DNA of 64,000 nt from Gammaproteobacteria bacterium (GTDB lineage: Bacteria; Pseudomonadota; Gammaproteobacteria; Thiohalobacterales; Thiohalobacteraceae). The translations under genes were made by a program, and so were the position numbers. Positions 48,245 to 58,226 of the stretch are shown here, piece after piece. The stretch spans positions 19,287 through 83,286 of the forward strand of contig JAIOJV010000016.1 of the NCBI GenBank assembly GCA_019911805.1. The letters run 5' to 3'. The first letter of the stretch is position 1; each line of letters begins with the position of its first letter. The notes under the pieces were generated by a model, which was not told the origin of the DNA, did no database searches, and saw nothing but the letters and a program-made list of their open reading frames with translations.

Positions 48245-48511
48245 GAGCACCTTTGAATGACCGACCCGGTCGGCGACGATGTTACCGCCCAATGATCCCA
48301 TCTGTCGGGGGCGTTGCCGGCGCCGTACCCGACGGGACGCCGCGACCGGCAGCGGCGCCGCGCCCCGCAGCGAAAGCGGGTTCACAAGCGACGGCGTCCC
48401 CATGAAAAAGCGGGGCGTTTACAGTAGACTACCGCGCACGCGCATCATACACGACCCGACCGTTGCGTGAGCCCTCCAGCCCGCACAGGTGAACGAACAT
48501 CAGGAGTATTC

Positions 48512-50008
48512 ATGGAATTCAGCGTCAAGAGTGGCAACCCGGAAAAGCAGCGCTGCGGCTGCATCGTCATCGGCGTGTTCGAGCCGCGCAAGCTCTCCGC
48601 CGCCGGCAAGGCCCTGGACAAGGCCAGCGGCGGCTTCCTCACCACCCTGTTGCGCCGGGGCGACCTCGCCGGCCACGCCGGCCAGACGCTCCTGACCCAC
48701 GGCGTACCCAACATCCTCAGTGAACGCGTGCTGCTGGTCGGCTGCGGCAAGGAACGCGAGTTCGACGTCAATACCTACCGCAAGGCCGTGGCCACCGCGG
48801 CCCGCACCCTGGGCGACACCGGTGCGACGGACGCGGTCAGCTATCTCACCGAACTCCCGCTCAAGGGCCACGACATCTACTGGAAGGTGCGCGACAGCGT
48901 GCAGACCACCGCCGACACGCTGTACCTGTTCGACCAACTCAAGACCAGCAAGGACAAGCCGCGCCGGCCGCTGCGCAAGCTGGTGCTGAACGTCCCCGGC
49001 CGCCGTGATCTCGGCGACGGCGAGCGGGGCATCCGCGACGGCATGGCCATTGCCGCGGGCATGAAGCTTGCCAAGGATCTTGGCAACCTGCCGGGTAACA
49101 TCTGCACGCCTGCCTATCTCGCCGAGCAGGCGCGCGGACTCAAGAAGCAGTCGCGCAAGCTGCATGTCGAGGTGCTCGAAGAAGCCGATATGGAGAAGCT
49201 CGGCATGGGCTCACTACTATCGGTGGCGCGCGGCAGTCGCCAGCCGGCCAAGCTGATCGTCATGGACTACCGCGGCGGTCACAAGGGTGACAAACCCGTG
49301 GTGCTGGTCGGCAAGGGTGTGACCTTCGATGCCGGCGGCATCTCGCTGAAACCCGGTCAGGCCATGGACGAGATGAAATTCGACATGTGCGGCGCCGCCA
49401 GCGTGCTGGGTGCGCTCACCGCCTGCGCGCAGCTGGGGCTGCCCCTGAACGTCGTCGGCATCGTCCCCGCGACCGAGAACCTGCCCGACGGCCAGGCCAC
49501 CAAGCCCGGTGACATCGTCACCAGCATGTCCGGCCAGACCATCGAGGTCCTCAACACCGACGCCGAGGGCCGCCTGATCCTGTGTGATGCGCTCACCTAC
49601 GCCGAACGTTTCAAGCCCGCCGCCGTGATCGACATTGCCACCCTGACCGGTGCCTGCGTGATCGCACTGGGCAAACACGCGGCCGGCCTGCTCAGCAATC
49701 ATGGCCCGCTGGCGGCCGAGCTGCTGAACTGCGGCACGACCGCCGGCGACCGCTGCTGGGAACTGCCGCTGTGGGACGACTACCAGCCGCAGCTCGATTC
49801 CAACTTCGCCGACATGGCCAACATCGGCGGCCGCGAGGCCGGCACCATCACCGCCGCCTGCTTCCTGTCGCGCTTCACCAAGGACTACCACTGGGCGCAC
49901 CTCGACATCGCCGGTGTGGCCTGGAACCAGGGCAAGGAAAAAGGCGCCACCGGCCGCCCCGTGCCACTGCTGATGCAGTTCCTGTTGGGACGTGCTGGGA
50001 AGAAATGA
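48512..50008 (+). CDS. pepA: Leucyl aminopeptidase (cytosol aminopeptidase)
   Basis: A hexameric two-metal M17 aminopeptidase that in E. coli also binds DNA. 498 residues. The signature [10 protein letters not shown] is near residue 348. [14 protein letters not shown] and [13 protein letters not shown] hold further metal and catalytic residues. AGGAG lies 8 nt before ATG 48512. First of the pepA-holC-valS group and divergent from lptF. Confidence 0.96.
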   Translation: MEFSVKSGNPEKQRCGCIVIGVFEPRKLSAAGKALDKASGGFLTTLLRRGDLAGHAGQTLLTHGVPNILSERVLLVGCGKEREFDVNTYRKAVATAARTLGDTGATDAVSYLTELPLKGHDIYWKVRDSVQTTADTLYLFDQLKTSKDKPRRPLRKLVLNVPGRRDLGDGERGIRDGMAIAAGMKLAKDLGNLPGNICTPAYLAEQARGLKKQSRKLHVEVLEEADMEKLGMGSLLSVARGSRQPAKLIVMDYRGGHKGDKPVVLVGKGVTFDAGGISLKPGQAMDEMKFDMCGAASVLGALTACAQLGLPLNVVGIVPATENLPDGQATKPGDIVTSMSGQTIEVLNTDAEGRLILCDALTYAERFKPAAVIDIATLTGACVIALGKHAAGLLSNHGPLAAELLNCGTTAGDRCWELPLWDDYQPQLDSNFADMANIGGREAGTITAACFLSRFTKDYHWAHLDIAGVAWNQGKEKGATGRPVPLLMQFLLGRAGKK

Positions 50009-50017
50009 TGTTTTTTT

Positions 50018-50290
50018 GGAACCGCCAAGACGCTAAGAAAGGCTGTTTTAACCGCCAAGGCGCCAAGACGCCAAGAAAAACTTATTAAGGTTTTTTCGCA
50101 GCTCAGCGAGATCGCAGCGGAGGCCCTTGCCGCTGGTTCTCGGTGCGAACCCAGCAAACGGCATAATCTCTCTTGGCGTTCTTGGCGCCTTGGCGGTTCA
50201 CACTAATCTTTACTTGGCGTTCTTGGCGTCTTGGCGGTTCGTACTAATCTTTCTTGGCGCCTTGGCGGTTCAAAATATCTTGGCGGTTTA
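50018..50290. repeat. C-family inverted repeat with triplicated right arm, between pepA and holC
   Basis: The left arm at 50018-50078 is two copies of CCGCCAAG-GCGCCAAGACGC-type words. The loop is about 90 bp. Right arms at about 50170, 50206 and 50243 repeat TTGGCGTTCTTGGCGCC and CTAATCTTTCTTGGCG, with a final short TTGGCGGTTT. It fills the 299-bp spacer, with no gene, and ends 17 bp before the holC start codon. Confidence 0.85.
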
Positions 50291-50307
50291 AACATTATTT
50301 TCAGCCC

Positions 50308-50739
50308 ATGACCCGAGTCGACTTCTATATCCTGCCTGACAGCGATCCCGCGCAGCGGCCGCAGCTGGCCTGCAAGCTGGCGGAGAAGGCCTATGGGCAG
50401 GGGCTGACGGTGTACGTGCACACCACGACCGAAGCCGAGGCCCTGCACCTCGACGAGCTGTTGTGGACCTTTCGGCACGGCAGCTTCCTGCCGCACGCCC
50501 TGGACAGCAAGGTCACCGATGAGCCGCCACCGATCCTCATCGGGTATGACCACGAACCGTCCAGCCACACGGACGTGCTGATCAACCTCACAGCGGAGGT
50601 ACCGCGTTTCATCGCTCGCTTCGAGCGCATCGCGGAGCTGGTCGACCAGCGGCCGGAGCAACTCGCCCAGTCACGCGAGCGCTACCGCTTCTACCGCGAG
50701 CGCGGCTACGAACTCAACTCACACCAGCTCAAGAGGTGA
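50308..50739 (+). CDS. holC: DNA polymerase III chi subunit
   Basis: 143 residues. Chi links the clamp loader to single-strand binding protein. The N-terminus RVDFYILPDSDPAQRPQLACKLAEKAYGQG, LDELLWTFRHGSFLPH and the closing RYRFYRERGYELNSHQL are family hallmarks. The start at 50308 is chosen because the upstream in-frame residues are translated C repeat. It lies between pepA and valS as in E. coli. Confidence 0.95.
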   Translation: MTRVDFYILPDSDPAQRPQLACKLAEKAYGQGLTVYVHTTTEAEALHLDELLWTFRHGSFLPHALDSKVTDEPPPILIGYDHEPSSHTDVLINLTAEVPRFIARFERIAELVDQRPEQLAQSRERYRFYRERGYELNSHQLKR

Positions 50740-50741
50740 TC

Positions 50742-51035
50742 ATGGACGAGGACCGCGATCCGCCCGCCGAACCGGAATCCGATCCGCCCAAGATCCCGGT
50801 GCTGCAGGACATCGTCGAGATCCGCGCGGGACCCGACGGACAGCCGTTGATCGTGCCGCTGGACGTGGACCAGCTCGCCGCACGCATCACCGCCCAGATC
50901 GTGCAACAGCTGCGCCGCAACCTTACTGTACAATTGGAATCCTGCCTCGAGCAGGGCCTGGCTGCGGCCCTCGACGACGTCCACGAGGAGATCCAGCGAA
51001 TCCTCCTGGCCCAGCTCGCAGACCCGGACGCATAG
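50742..51035 (+). CDS. Small acidic protein between holC and valS, function unknown
   Basis: 97 residues. An acidic, proline-rich N-terminus ([20 protein letters not shown]) is followed by an amphipathic helical half ([20 protein letters not shown] and onward) that could dimerise. It starts at ATG 50742, two bases after the holC stop, or at a GTG at 50736 overlapping that stop. Both imply translational coupling to holC. No recognised domain. A place beside chi invites, but does not prove, a replication link. Confidence 0.7.
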   Translation: MDEDRDPPAEPESDPPKIPVLQDIVEIRAGPDGQPLIVPLDVDQLAARITAQIVQQLRRNLTVQLESCLEQGLAAALDDVHEEIQRILLAQLADPDA

Positions 51036-51081
51036 ACACCCACGGCGCCACTCCCCGCCCTCGGTGGGGTCTCATCCGACT

Positions 51082-51110
51082 CTGACCGCGCCCCGCCCCT
51101 GCGGTATAAT
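51082..51110 (+). promoter_or_regulatory. Probable promoter of valS
   Basis: CTGACC at 51082-51087, a 17-bp spacer, and a perfect TATAAT at 51105-51110, 44 bp before the valS ATG. Confidence 0.6.
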
Positions 51111-51153
51111 CGCGGGCTTTGCGACCCCTGCCGGGATGATCTGGAATCATTCG

Positions 51154-54072
51154 ATGGACAAGACCTACAACCCCCACGCCCTCGAACAGCGCTGGTATCA
51201 GACGTGGGAAGACAACGGCTATTTCGCCCCGAGCGGCCCCGGTGACAGCGGCCGCCAGCCCTACTGCATCATGATTCCACCGCCGAACGTCACCGGCAGC
51301 CTGCACATGGGCCACGCGTTCCAGGACACCCTGATGGACGCACTCACCCGCTATCACCGCATGCGTGGCGACAACACCCTGTGGCAGGCGGGCAGCGACC
51401 ATGCCGGCATCGCCACCCAGATGGTGGTCGAGCGCCAGCTCGCTGCCTCCGGCCGGACCCGCCACGACCTCGGTCGCGCGGCGTTCGTCCAACAGGTGTG
51501 GGAATGGAAGGCCCAGTCCGGCGGCACCATCACCCGCCAGTTGCGCCGCATGGGCGCCTCGCTCGACTGGCAGCACGAACGCTTCACCATGGACGACGGC
51601 CTGTCCGAGGCCGTGAAGGAGGTCTTCGTGCGTCTGCACGAGGAAGGCCTGATCTACCGCGGCCAGCGCCTGGTGAACTGGGACCCGGTACTGCATACCG
51701 CCGTGTCGGATCTGGAGGTGGTGGCGCAGGAGGAATCCGGCCATCTGTGGCACATGCGCTACCCGCTCGCCGACGGCTCCGGCCATCTGGTGGTCGCGAC
51801 GACACGCCCCGAGACCATGCTTGGCGACAGTGCGGTTGCCGTGAACCCGGAAGACACACGCTACACCCACCTCATCGGCAAGATGATCAAGCTGCCGCTC
51901 ACCGACCGCGAGATCCCCATCATCGCCGACGACTATGTCGATCCCGCGTTCGGTACCGGTTGTGTGAAGATCACCCCGGCGCACGATTTCAACGACTATC
52001 AGGTCTGGCAGCGACATAAGAATAAAGAAGAATTCATTTCCCAATTTCGTGGTGGGTTGATCAACATTTTCAAGCCAGACGCGCGAATCAAGGACAGCAT
52101 ATTCGACGACTTCTCATTCGGGCATAAAGCTTGGGACAAGGACACAAAAACACGCTTTGCAGACAAAGAACTAGTCGGCGAAGCAACCTTTGAGCTGATA
52201 TCTCAGAAATACCGTGGTCTGGACCGCTACGAAGCCCGCGACGTCATCGTCCACGATCTCGACGAACTCGGCCTGCTGGAGAAGATCGCCGACCACAAAC
52301 TGATGGTCCCCAGAGGCGACCGCACCGGTGCCGTCATCGAGCCCTTTCTTACCGACCAGTGGTTCGTGAAGACCGGGCCCTTGGCGAAGCCGGCCATCGA
52401 GGCGGTCGAGACCGGTCGCATCCGCTTCGTGCCCGACAACTGGAAGAACACCTATTTCGACTGGATGCGCAATATCCAGGACTGGTGTATCTCACGGCAG
52501 ATCTGGTGGGGCCACCGCATCCCCGCCTGGTACGACGCCACCGGCAACGTCTACGTCGGCCGCTCCGAAGACGAGGTGCGCGCCAGGCACGGCATCGCCA
52601 TGAACATCGTGCTGCATCAGGACGAGGATGTGCTCGACACCTGGTTCTCCTCCGCGCTGTGGCCATTCTCGACCCTGGGCTGGCCGGAGCAGACCGAACG
52701 CCTGCAGACCTTCTACCCCACCTCCGTGCTGGTCACCGGTTTTGACATCATCTTCTTCTGGGTCGCGCGCATGGTGATGATGGGCCTGAAGTTCATGGGC
52801 GATGTACCGTTCCGCGAGGTCTACATCCACGGCCTGGTGCGCGATGCACACGGCCAGAAGATGTCCAAGTCCAAGGGCAACGTGCTCGACCCGATCGATC
52901 TCATCGATGGTATCGACCTCGAGGCCCTGGTCGCCAAGCGCACCACCGGCATGATGCAGCCACAGATGGCCGAAAAGATCGCCAAGGCCACGCGCAAGGA
53001 ATTCCCCGACGGCATCCCCGCCTTCGGCACCGATGCCCTGCGCTTCACCTTCGCCGCCATGGCCTCCACCGGCCGCGACATCAACTTCGACCTCCACCGT
53101 ATCGAGGGCTACCGCAATTTCTGCAACAAGCTCTGGAACGCCGCGCGCTATGTGCTGATGAACAGCGAGGGCACCGATACAGGGGCGGGCCTGCCCGCGC
53201 GCAGTCCGGAGCTGGACTACAGCATCGCCGACCGCTGGATTCTCTCCCGACTGGAGAACGTCATCGCCCAGGTCCACGAAGGCTTCGCAAACTACCGACT
53301 GGACAACGCCGCACAGGCGATCTACGAATTCACCTGGAACGAATACTGCGACTGGTATCTGGAACTGTCCAAGCCGGTGCTGAACAACCCGGAGAGTTCC
53401 GACGCCGCCAAGCGCGGCACCCGCCGGACACTGGTGCAAGTGCTGGAAACGTTACTGCGCCTGGCACACCCGCTGATTCCCTTCATCACCGAGGAGATCT
53501 GGCAGCGTGCAGCGCCCCTGGCCGGCGTGCAAGGTGAGACCATCATGCTGCAGACCTATCCGCAGCCCGATGCCTCACGCATCGACGCACAGGCGAGCGA
53601 TGACATGGACTGGGTCATGCAGTTCATCCTCGGCGTGCGCAAGATCCGCTCCGGCTACGACATCAAGCCCGGCCAGCCCTTGCCGGTGCTGCTGGAAGGC
53701 GCCTCCCAACAGGACCGCAAGCGCCTCACCGCGAACGAGCACTACATCCGGTTCCTCGCCCGCACCGAGGCCATCACCGTCCTCGACCCCGGCACCACCC
53801 CGCCGGAATCCGCCACCGCCCTGGTCGGCACGCTGAAGATCCTGATCCCGATGGCCGGCCTGATCGACAAGGACGCGGAACTCGCCCGCCTGGATAAGGA
53901 GATCGCCAAGCGCGAGCAGGAAGCACAGCGCCTCGAGGCCAAACTCGCCAACCGCGCGTTCGTGGACAAGGCGCCGGCGGAAGTGGTGGAGAAGGAACGG
54001 GCGAAGGTGGTGGATGTGAGGGCGGCGCTGGGGAGTTTAAGGGAGCAGCGAGGGAAGATTGCAGCGTTGTAG
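51154..54072 (+). CDS. valS: Valyl-tRNA synthetase
   Basis: A class I synthetase for tRNA-Val, 972 residues. The HIGH-type motif is [15 protein letters not shown] near residue 40. The CP1 editing domain holds [27 protein letters not shown] is near residue 570, and the C-terminal coiled-coil arm ([20 protein letters not shown]) is intact. The start at 51154 gives the family start [16 protein letters not shown]. Odd feature: residues about 288-351 ([12 protein letters not shown], then [20 protein letters not shown]) are encoded by low-GC DNA and are longer than the matching E. coli stretch. Confidence 0.96.
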   Translation: MDKTYNPHALEQRWYQTWEDNGYFAPSGPGDSGRQPYCIMIPPPNVTGSLHMGHAFQDTLMDALTRYHRMRGDNTLWQAGSDHAGIATQMVVERQLAASGRTRHDLGRAAFVQQVWEWKAQSGGTITRQLRRMGASLDWQHERFTMDDGLSEAVKEVFVRLHEEGLIYRGQRLVNWDPVLHTAVSDLEVVAQEESGHLWHMRYPLADGSGHLVVATTRPETMLGDSAVAVNPEDTRYTHLIGKMIKLPLTDREIPIIADDYVDPAFGTGCVKITPAHDFNDYQVWQRHKNKEEFISQFRGGLINIFKPDARIKDSIFDDFSFGHKAWDKDTKTRFADKELVGEATFELISQKYRGLDRYEARDVIVHDLDELGLLEKIADHKLMVPRGDRTGAVIEPFLTDQWFVKTGPLAKPAIEAVETGRIRFVPDNWKNTYFDWMRNIQDWCISRQIWWGHRIPAWYDATGNVYVGRSEDEVRARHGIAMNIVLHQDEDVLDTWFSSALWPFSTLGWPEQTERLQTFYPTSVLVTGFDIIFFWVARMVMMGLKFMGDVPFREVYIHGLVRDAHGQKMSKSKGNVLDPIDLIDGIDLEALVAKRTTGMMQPQMAEKIAKATRKEFPDGIPAFGTDALRFTFAAMASTGRDINFDLHRIEGYRNFCNKLWNAARYVLMNSEGTDTGAGLPARSPELDYSIADRWILSRLENVIAQVHEGFANYRLDNAAQAIYEFTWNEYCDWYLELSKPVLNNPESSDAAKRGTRRTLVQVLETLLRLAHPLIPFITEEIWQRAAPLAGVQGETIMLQTYPQPDASRIDAQASDDMDWVMQFILGVRKIRSGYDIKPGQPLPVLLEGASQQDRKRLTANEHYIRFLARTEAITVLDPGTTPPESATALVGTLKILIPMAGLIDKDAELARLDKEIAKREQEAQRLEAKLANRAFVDKAPAEVVEKERAKVVDVRAALGSLREQRGKIAAL
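52018..52206 (+). other. Low-GC in-frame segment inside valS
   Basis: By hand count 52021-52200 has 79 G/C in 180 bases (44%), while flanking valS is visibly much richer in GC-ending codons. The segment uses AAT, AAA, GAA, TTT and ATA freely. It starts right after [16 protein letters not shown] and ends at [12 protein letters not shown], both canonical. The reading frame is preserved. Confidence 0.75.
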
Positions 54073-54190
54073 GCAGGATGATGCCCTCACCCTTGCCCGT
54101 ATCGGCCCGCCTGTCGCGCCATGTGCCACAGCCCGATCAACACCGCCGCAATCTTCCGCCCTGCCCGTTCATCCCAACAGCACGTCCGGC

Positions 54191-54682
54191 CTAGTCTGCC
54201 GCCTGTCCGCCCGTATCCGGAGACGCTACCTGACTCGTCTCAAACTCGGCCGCCGACTGGTCGGCGGAAGGAGAAGGCACTACTGTTCCCGCCTCTCCCA
54301 TCTGGACGGTGACCAGCGACGGGTAGTCGTAGGCAGCGCCGGTACCAACATCGACCCCGGCCCCGATGACGCCGCCGAAGAGAATATTTCCGAACGCCAT
54401 GCCTTTGGTCGACGACTTAACCGTCAGCATTCCGGTTTCGAGTCCTTCCTTGTCGCAGGCAACCAGCAGGTCTTCGTAGCTGCGGTGCACAGTGACCGAG
54501 CCTGGTGTGTTGACGTACCAAGTACCCTTGTTGTTGGTCAGCTTACAGGTCGCGGCGCTGACGACAGCGGCCTTGTTCATGGCTGTTACAGAAAGGCTTT
54601 GATTGGACCCCGACACGATGGACGCGCACCCGCTCGACAAAAGGGTCATGCCCAGCAACAGGCTGGTGATAAATAGACGCAT
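54191..54682 (-). CDS. Predicted lipoprotein of unknown function
   Basis: 163 residues. The signal peptide ends in a lipobox (LLSSGC at about residue 19), followed by ASIVSGSNQSLSV. The body has CKLTNNKGTWYVNTPGSVTVHRSYEDLLVACDKEG, probably a small beta-rich domain, and then a glycine-rich hydrophobic patch (FGNILFGGVIGAGVDVGTGAAYDYP) that could insert in a membrane. The end is disordered. The residue after Cys is Ala, so outer-membrane sorting is expected. A GGGGGAATCTGG stretch precedes the ATG. It is convergent with valS. Confidence 0.72.
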   Translation of the reverse strand: MRLFITSLLLGMTLLSSGCASIVSGSNQSLSVTAMNKAAVVSAATCKLTNNKGTWYVNTPGSVTVHRSYEDLLVACDKEGLETGMLTVKSSTKGMAFGNILFGGVIGAGVDVGTGAAYDYPSLVTVQMGEAGTVVPSPSADQSAAEFETSQVASPDTGGQAAD

Positions 54683-54925
54683 TCCAGATTCCCCCTATAG
54701 ATACCACTTCGTTATATGTTGTTTGAAATACCGGGCGGAGTGTAGGTCAAGGTGGCCACCGATTCCAAGTGCAGCAGGCATAGCGAGCGTTGGGGGCTGC
54801 AGTGGGCAGCTCGGGGCCGTTTCAATCCACTGCCCCCTCCCTTCACGACACTGCAGCGGCAGACCGGTTCTCCACTACTATTGCGTTGATCGATCCCCAG
54901 TCCGACGCTCTCCTGGAGGTACCCC

Positions 54926-55651
54926 ATGCGCTACGAACTGTTCTATTGGCCTTCGATACAGGGACGCGGCGAGTTCGTGCGGTTGGCACTGGAGGCGGCC
55001 GGCGCCGACTACGTGGACGTCGCCCGCGCGCGCGGGCGCGGGCTGGGTGTGGAGGCGATGGTCCGGCTGCTGGAAGGTCAGGAACTGCGACGCCCGCCTT
55101 TCGCCCCGCCCTTTCTGCGCGCCGGCCGGCTGGTGATCGCGCAGACGGCCAACATCCTGCAGTACCTCGCGCCGCGCCTGGGACTCATTCCCAAGGCAGA
55201 GACGCCGCGCCTGTGGGCGCATCAGCTGCAACTGACCGTGGAGGACCTCATCGCCGACGTCCATGACACCCACCACCCGGTGGCCGCGAGCCTGTATTAT
55301 GCAGACCAGCAACACGAGGCAAAGCGGCGGGCCAAATATTTCACCGAGGAGCGTGCGCCGGAACTACTGGGGTATTTCGAGGACGTGCTGCAGCGTAATC
55401 CGGGTGATAGCGGCCATATGCTCGGACGGACCTTCAGTTACGTCGATCTGTCGATGTTCCAGGTCGTCGACGGCCTGCGCTATGCCTTCCCGAAGATGAT
55501 GGCACGACTCGAACCCGCACTGCCCGGCCTCGTTGCGTTGCATGCACGCATGCTGCGGTGGCCGCGAATCGCGGCCTATCTCGCCTCCGAACGACGACTC
55601 CCGTTCAATGAGGACGGCATCTTCAGGCACTATCCCGAGCTGGATACCTGA
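54926..55651 (+). CDS. Glutathione S-transferase family protein
   Basis: 241 residues. An N-terminal thioredoxin-like half (MRYELFYWPSIQGRGEFVRLALEAAG), with the cis-Pro and Q-T-A-N-I-L-Q-Y-L glutathione-binding segment around residue 75, precedes an all-helical C-terminal half ending in LASERRLPFNEDGIFRHYPELD. It probably conjugates or reduces electrophiles with glutathione; the substrate is unknown. GGAGG stands 6 nt before the ATG. Monocistronic, divergent from the lipoprotein gene. Confidence 0.88.
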   Translation: MRYELFYWPSIQGRGEFVRLALEAAGADYVDVARARGRGLGVEAMVRLLEGQELRRPPFAPPFLRAGRLVIAQTANILQYLAPRLGLIPKAETPRLWAHQLQLTVEDLIADVHDTHHPVAASLYYADQQHEAKRRAKYFTEERAPELLGYFEDVLQRNPGDSGHMLGRTFSYVDLSMFQVVDGLRYAFPKMMARLEPALPGLVALHARMLRWPRIAAYLASERRLPFNEDGIFRHYPELDT

Positions 55652-55903
55652 GCCGGAGTAAGAGTACGGCAGCATGCCGTTAGCCTGCCCGGATTCAACC
55701 GTGCCAAGATAGCAGCTTGCGACGTTCTGGCAGTACAGAAGAAATATCGAGAGTTGACCGAGGTCGCAGGAGTTCTTCAGGCGCTTCCCACTGAGTATTT
55801 TGCCTTCAGGGGAGCTGGCGCCCAAGAGATCGCTCGCGGCGCACGTATCGCCCACTGCACGGTCCAGCCGCCGCTGGCGGTCATCAGACAGGTGTTGAAT
55901 GGA

Positions 55904-56605
55904 ATGGATAGAAGACCCCGACCTTCAAAGCCGGAGAAAAATGTAGTTGATCTGCCGATGCGCGTCCACCGCGGGATTCTGTTCGTCCTCCAGGCCATCA
56001 TGGGGGTGGAGCTGGTACTGCTGATCAACGACGGACAATGGATAAATGCCTTCCTGGTGATGGTAATCATGGCGCTTACGCTCGCACCGGCCGTGCTCGG
56101 TCGCCGGTTCCGGGTGCATATCCCTCCGGAGTTTCAGGTGCTCGCCGTGATATTCGTCTTCGCGGCCCTGTTCCTGGGGGAGATGCAGAGCTACTACACA
56201 CGGATCTGGTGGTGGGATATCGCCCTGCACACCAGCTCCGGGTTGTTGTTGGGGATTCTCGGCTTCCTGCTCGTCTACGTGCTCAACGAGACCGAGCAGG
56301 CCTACGTTCACATGCGTCCGCGATTTGTCGCCTTGTTCGCATTCGCTTTCGCCGTCGCCGTCGGCACGCTGTGGGAGATCTTCGAATTCGCGATGGACCA
56401 GATCGCCGGGACCACGATGCAAAAGCCCATGCTCGGTGATCCGTCCGGGCTGACCGACACGATGTGGGACCTGATAGTCGATACCTTGGGCGCCGCCGTG
56501 ATCAGTGGCCTGGGCTGGTGGTATATGGAACGCGACGAGCGCTCGTTCATCGAGGTCTGGATCGGCCGGTTCATCGAGCGGAATCCGCGCTTGTTCCGCC
56601 GTTGA
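55904..56605 (+). CDS. YjdF/DUF2238-like membrane protein
   Basis: 233 residues with about six membrane helices. Signature stretches are WWWDIALHTSSGLLLGILGFLLVYVLNE and VGTLWEIFEFAMDQ, both typical of the DUF2238 family. Polar residues in these helices (His, Glu) hint at transport or metal binding, but no function is established. The start at 55904 (MDRRPRPSKP) is uncertain; MRVHRG 18 codons later is an alternative. The longer frame reaching to 55754 has no similarity and a poor start. Confidence 0.75.
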   Translation: MDRRPRPSKPEKNVVDLPMRVHRGILFVLQAIMGVELVLLINDGQWINAFLVMVIMALTLAPAVLGRRFRVHIPPEFQVLAVIFVFAALFLGEMQSYYTRIWWWDIALHTSSGLLLGILGFLLVYVLNETEQAYVHMRPRFVALFAFAFAVAVGTLWEIFEFAMDQIAGTTMQKPMLGDPSGLTDTMWDLIVDTLGAAVISGLGWWYMERDERSFIEVWIGRFIERNPRLFRR

Positions 56606-56831
56606 ATCGACGCCGTGGCGCAGGCGACCTGTCTCAGGCTGTCCGCCGTAGCCACGAGTCGCCGTTACGGTAGCCGGTGATCGTGGTGTGGCATGACCGC
56701 CGGGATGAATACCAGCGGGAACCTCGGCCCCAGTACCGGCGAGAGGTGCGCGGTCGGCTCAAGATGAGAGCCGCTGTGCACCACCCAGACACACTGAAAA
56801 GATCATCGTGGAATGTCCCGCCCAACGCTTG

Positions 56832-57986
56832 TCAAAACCGATAGATTGCGGCGGCACCGGTCTTCGTTGGCATACGCTCGGTCGGAACGATCACCACTTC
56901 GCCGCCGGCCTTGATCACGCGTTCGCCGAGGTCGTCGAGTACATCGTCGACCTCCGGGTTATCCAGATCGGCCGTGGTAATCGTGCCGCTTGCCGCATCG
57001 ATACGACCGGGGATCAAACGGTCGGCCTCGACCAGCAAGGTCTCAATTCGTCCGGCGATGGCGGCTGTGGCGATATCGCCAAGGATGTCTGTGCCCCGGC
57101 CGTTTGCAGTCGCCGCACCAAATGCATCCACAAGGCCGGCCAGCCGTTTGAGGTAGTAGGGTTGCCCGAGTTGCCAGGCGCGTTCACGCAGCGCATCAAA
57201 CGACAAATCGTCCGGGTGGACGTCGATCGCCTCCTTGATCAAGAACGGGTTACGGCTGATGGTACGAAACAGGTGGTGGTGCTCAGGTAGCGCTGCCAAT
57301 ATCAGTGGCAGTCCTGAGGGTTGCGAATACTGCTGCAGTACTGCCTGGTCGACTGCCCGAAAAAACTGTGTGGTGTCACGGTCTTTGGCATCCTGTTTGA
57401 CATCGGTGCCGTGCTGGGTCGCGGAGCCGGTCCCCGTAGGGCCATAGGCGCGGCGTGCACCTTCACGATCAAGACCGGCCACCTCTCTCCCTAGCTTGTC
57501 AGTGATTGCTTGTGACACCCCTTCGATCGGCGTGACCTCACCCAGTGCATCGCGATTACCCTCGAACAGTTTGAATGCGTGCCGGCTCAGACCCAGAATC
57601 TGGTAACGGTCGGCAGACTGTGTGATGCGTATCAGCGGTTTGGTGTGAAAGCTGTCGGCAACAACCGCCAACTCGGCAACCGGTCGCGGTAACCGATAAA
57701 CACGAAACAGTCCAGGCGCTCCCAACACCGCGAGTCCATCCGTGGTGTGATTCCAGAAGGTCTGGTCTGCCGCCAGATCCTCGAATGGCTGCAGCAGCGC
57801 CCGAATCTCACGCGTCGGGTATTTCTGACGTAATGATTCCTCCATCTTCTTTACCAGGTTGCGAAAACGAGTAGCATCCTGTGCATTGTCCGGATGGCGT
57901 CTGTGGGTCGGCTGATACAGTGAGAGACACGGCGGTTCGTGGTCGCCACAAAGTATGGCCGGATAATCCTGTGCAAGTGAATTCAT
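56832..57986 (-). CDS. Bacterial archaeo-eukaryotic release factor-like (baeRF) protein
   Basis: 384 residues, no signal peptide. LSLYQPTHRRHPDNAQDATRF at the N-terminus, LAVLGAPGLFRVYRLPRP, then a middle eRF1-domain-2-like part, and the terminal GGEVVIVPTERMPTKTGAAAIYRF match my recollection of the baeRF families. These are bacterial relatives of eRF1 peptide-release factors, proposed to act on stalled or hibernating ribosomes under stress. No GGQ is present, so classical peptide release is unlikely. Expressed alone, with a GGAG upstream of the ATG at 57986. Confidence 0.72.
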   Translation of the reverse strand: MNSLAQDYPAILCGDHEPPCLSLYQPTHRRHPDNAQDATRFRNLVKKMEESLRQKYPTREIRALLQPFEDLAADQTFWNHTTDGLAVLGAPGLFRVYRLPRPVAELAVVADSFHTKPLIRITQSADRYQILGLSRHAFKLFEGNRDALGEVTPIEGVSQAITDKLGREVAGLDREGARRAYGPTGTGSATQHGTDVKQDAKDRDTTQFFRAVDQAVLQQYSQPSGLPLILAALPEHHHLFRTISRNPFLIKEAIDVHPDDLSFDALRERAWQLGQPYYLKRLAGLVDAFGAATANGRGTDILGDIATAAIAGRIETLLVEADRLIPGRIDAASGTITTADLDNPEVDDVLDDLGERVIKAGGEVVIVPTERMPTKTGAAAIYRF

Positions 57987-58226
57987 CGTTATGGTATCTC
58001 CACGGTCCGGTTCTGATCAGGGATCTCTGCAAAAGCCCCTGAAGTAGTGTTCATGACGTCAAATTGTAGCTCAAAAGCCCATTTATCCCGCATAGATTCT
58101 GTTTTTACCCAGTGCTGCACACCGCGCCCTGCGGGCCGGCGGGCACCGGTCTCCCGGGGACGCCCCGAGTCGTCTCGTGACCATCCACGAGGTGGACTTC
58201 TGCTGAAAGCCCTCACAGCGTAGCAC

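Noticed and set aside
1172..50290. Insertion sequences as the origin of the spacer repeats
   Set aside because: No transposase frame, no fixed terminal repeats and no target duplications are seen; the arms are short-word repeats of variable length.
55754..55903. N-terminal extension of the YjdF-like protein
   Set aside because: The extra 50 residues are hydrophilic, lack family similarity and have no ribosome-binding site; the start was placed at 55904.
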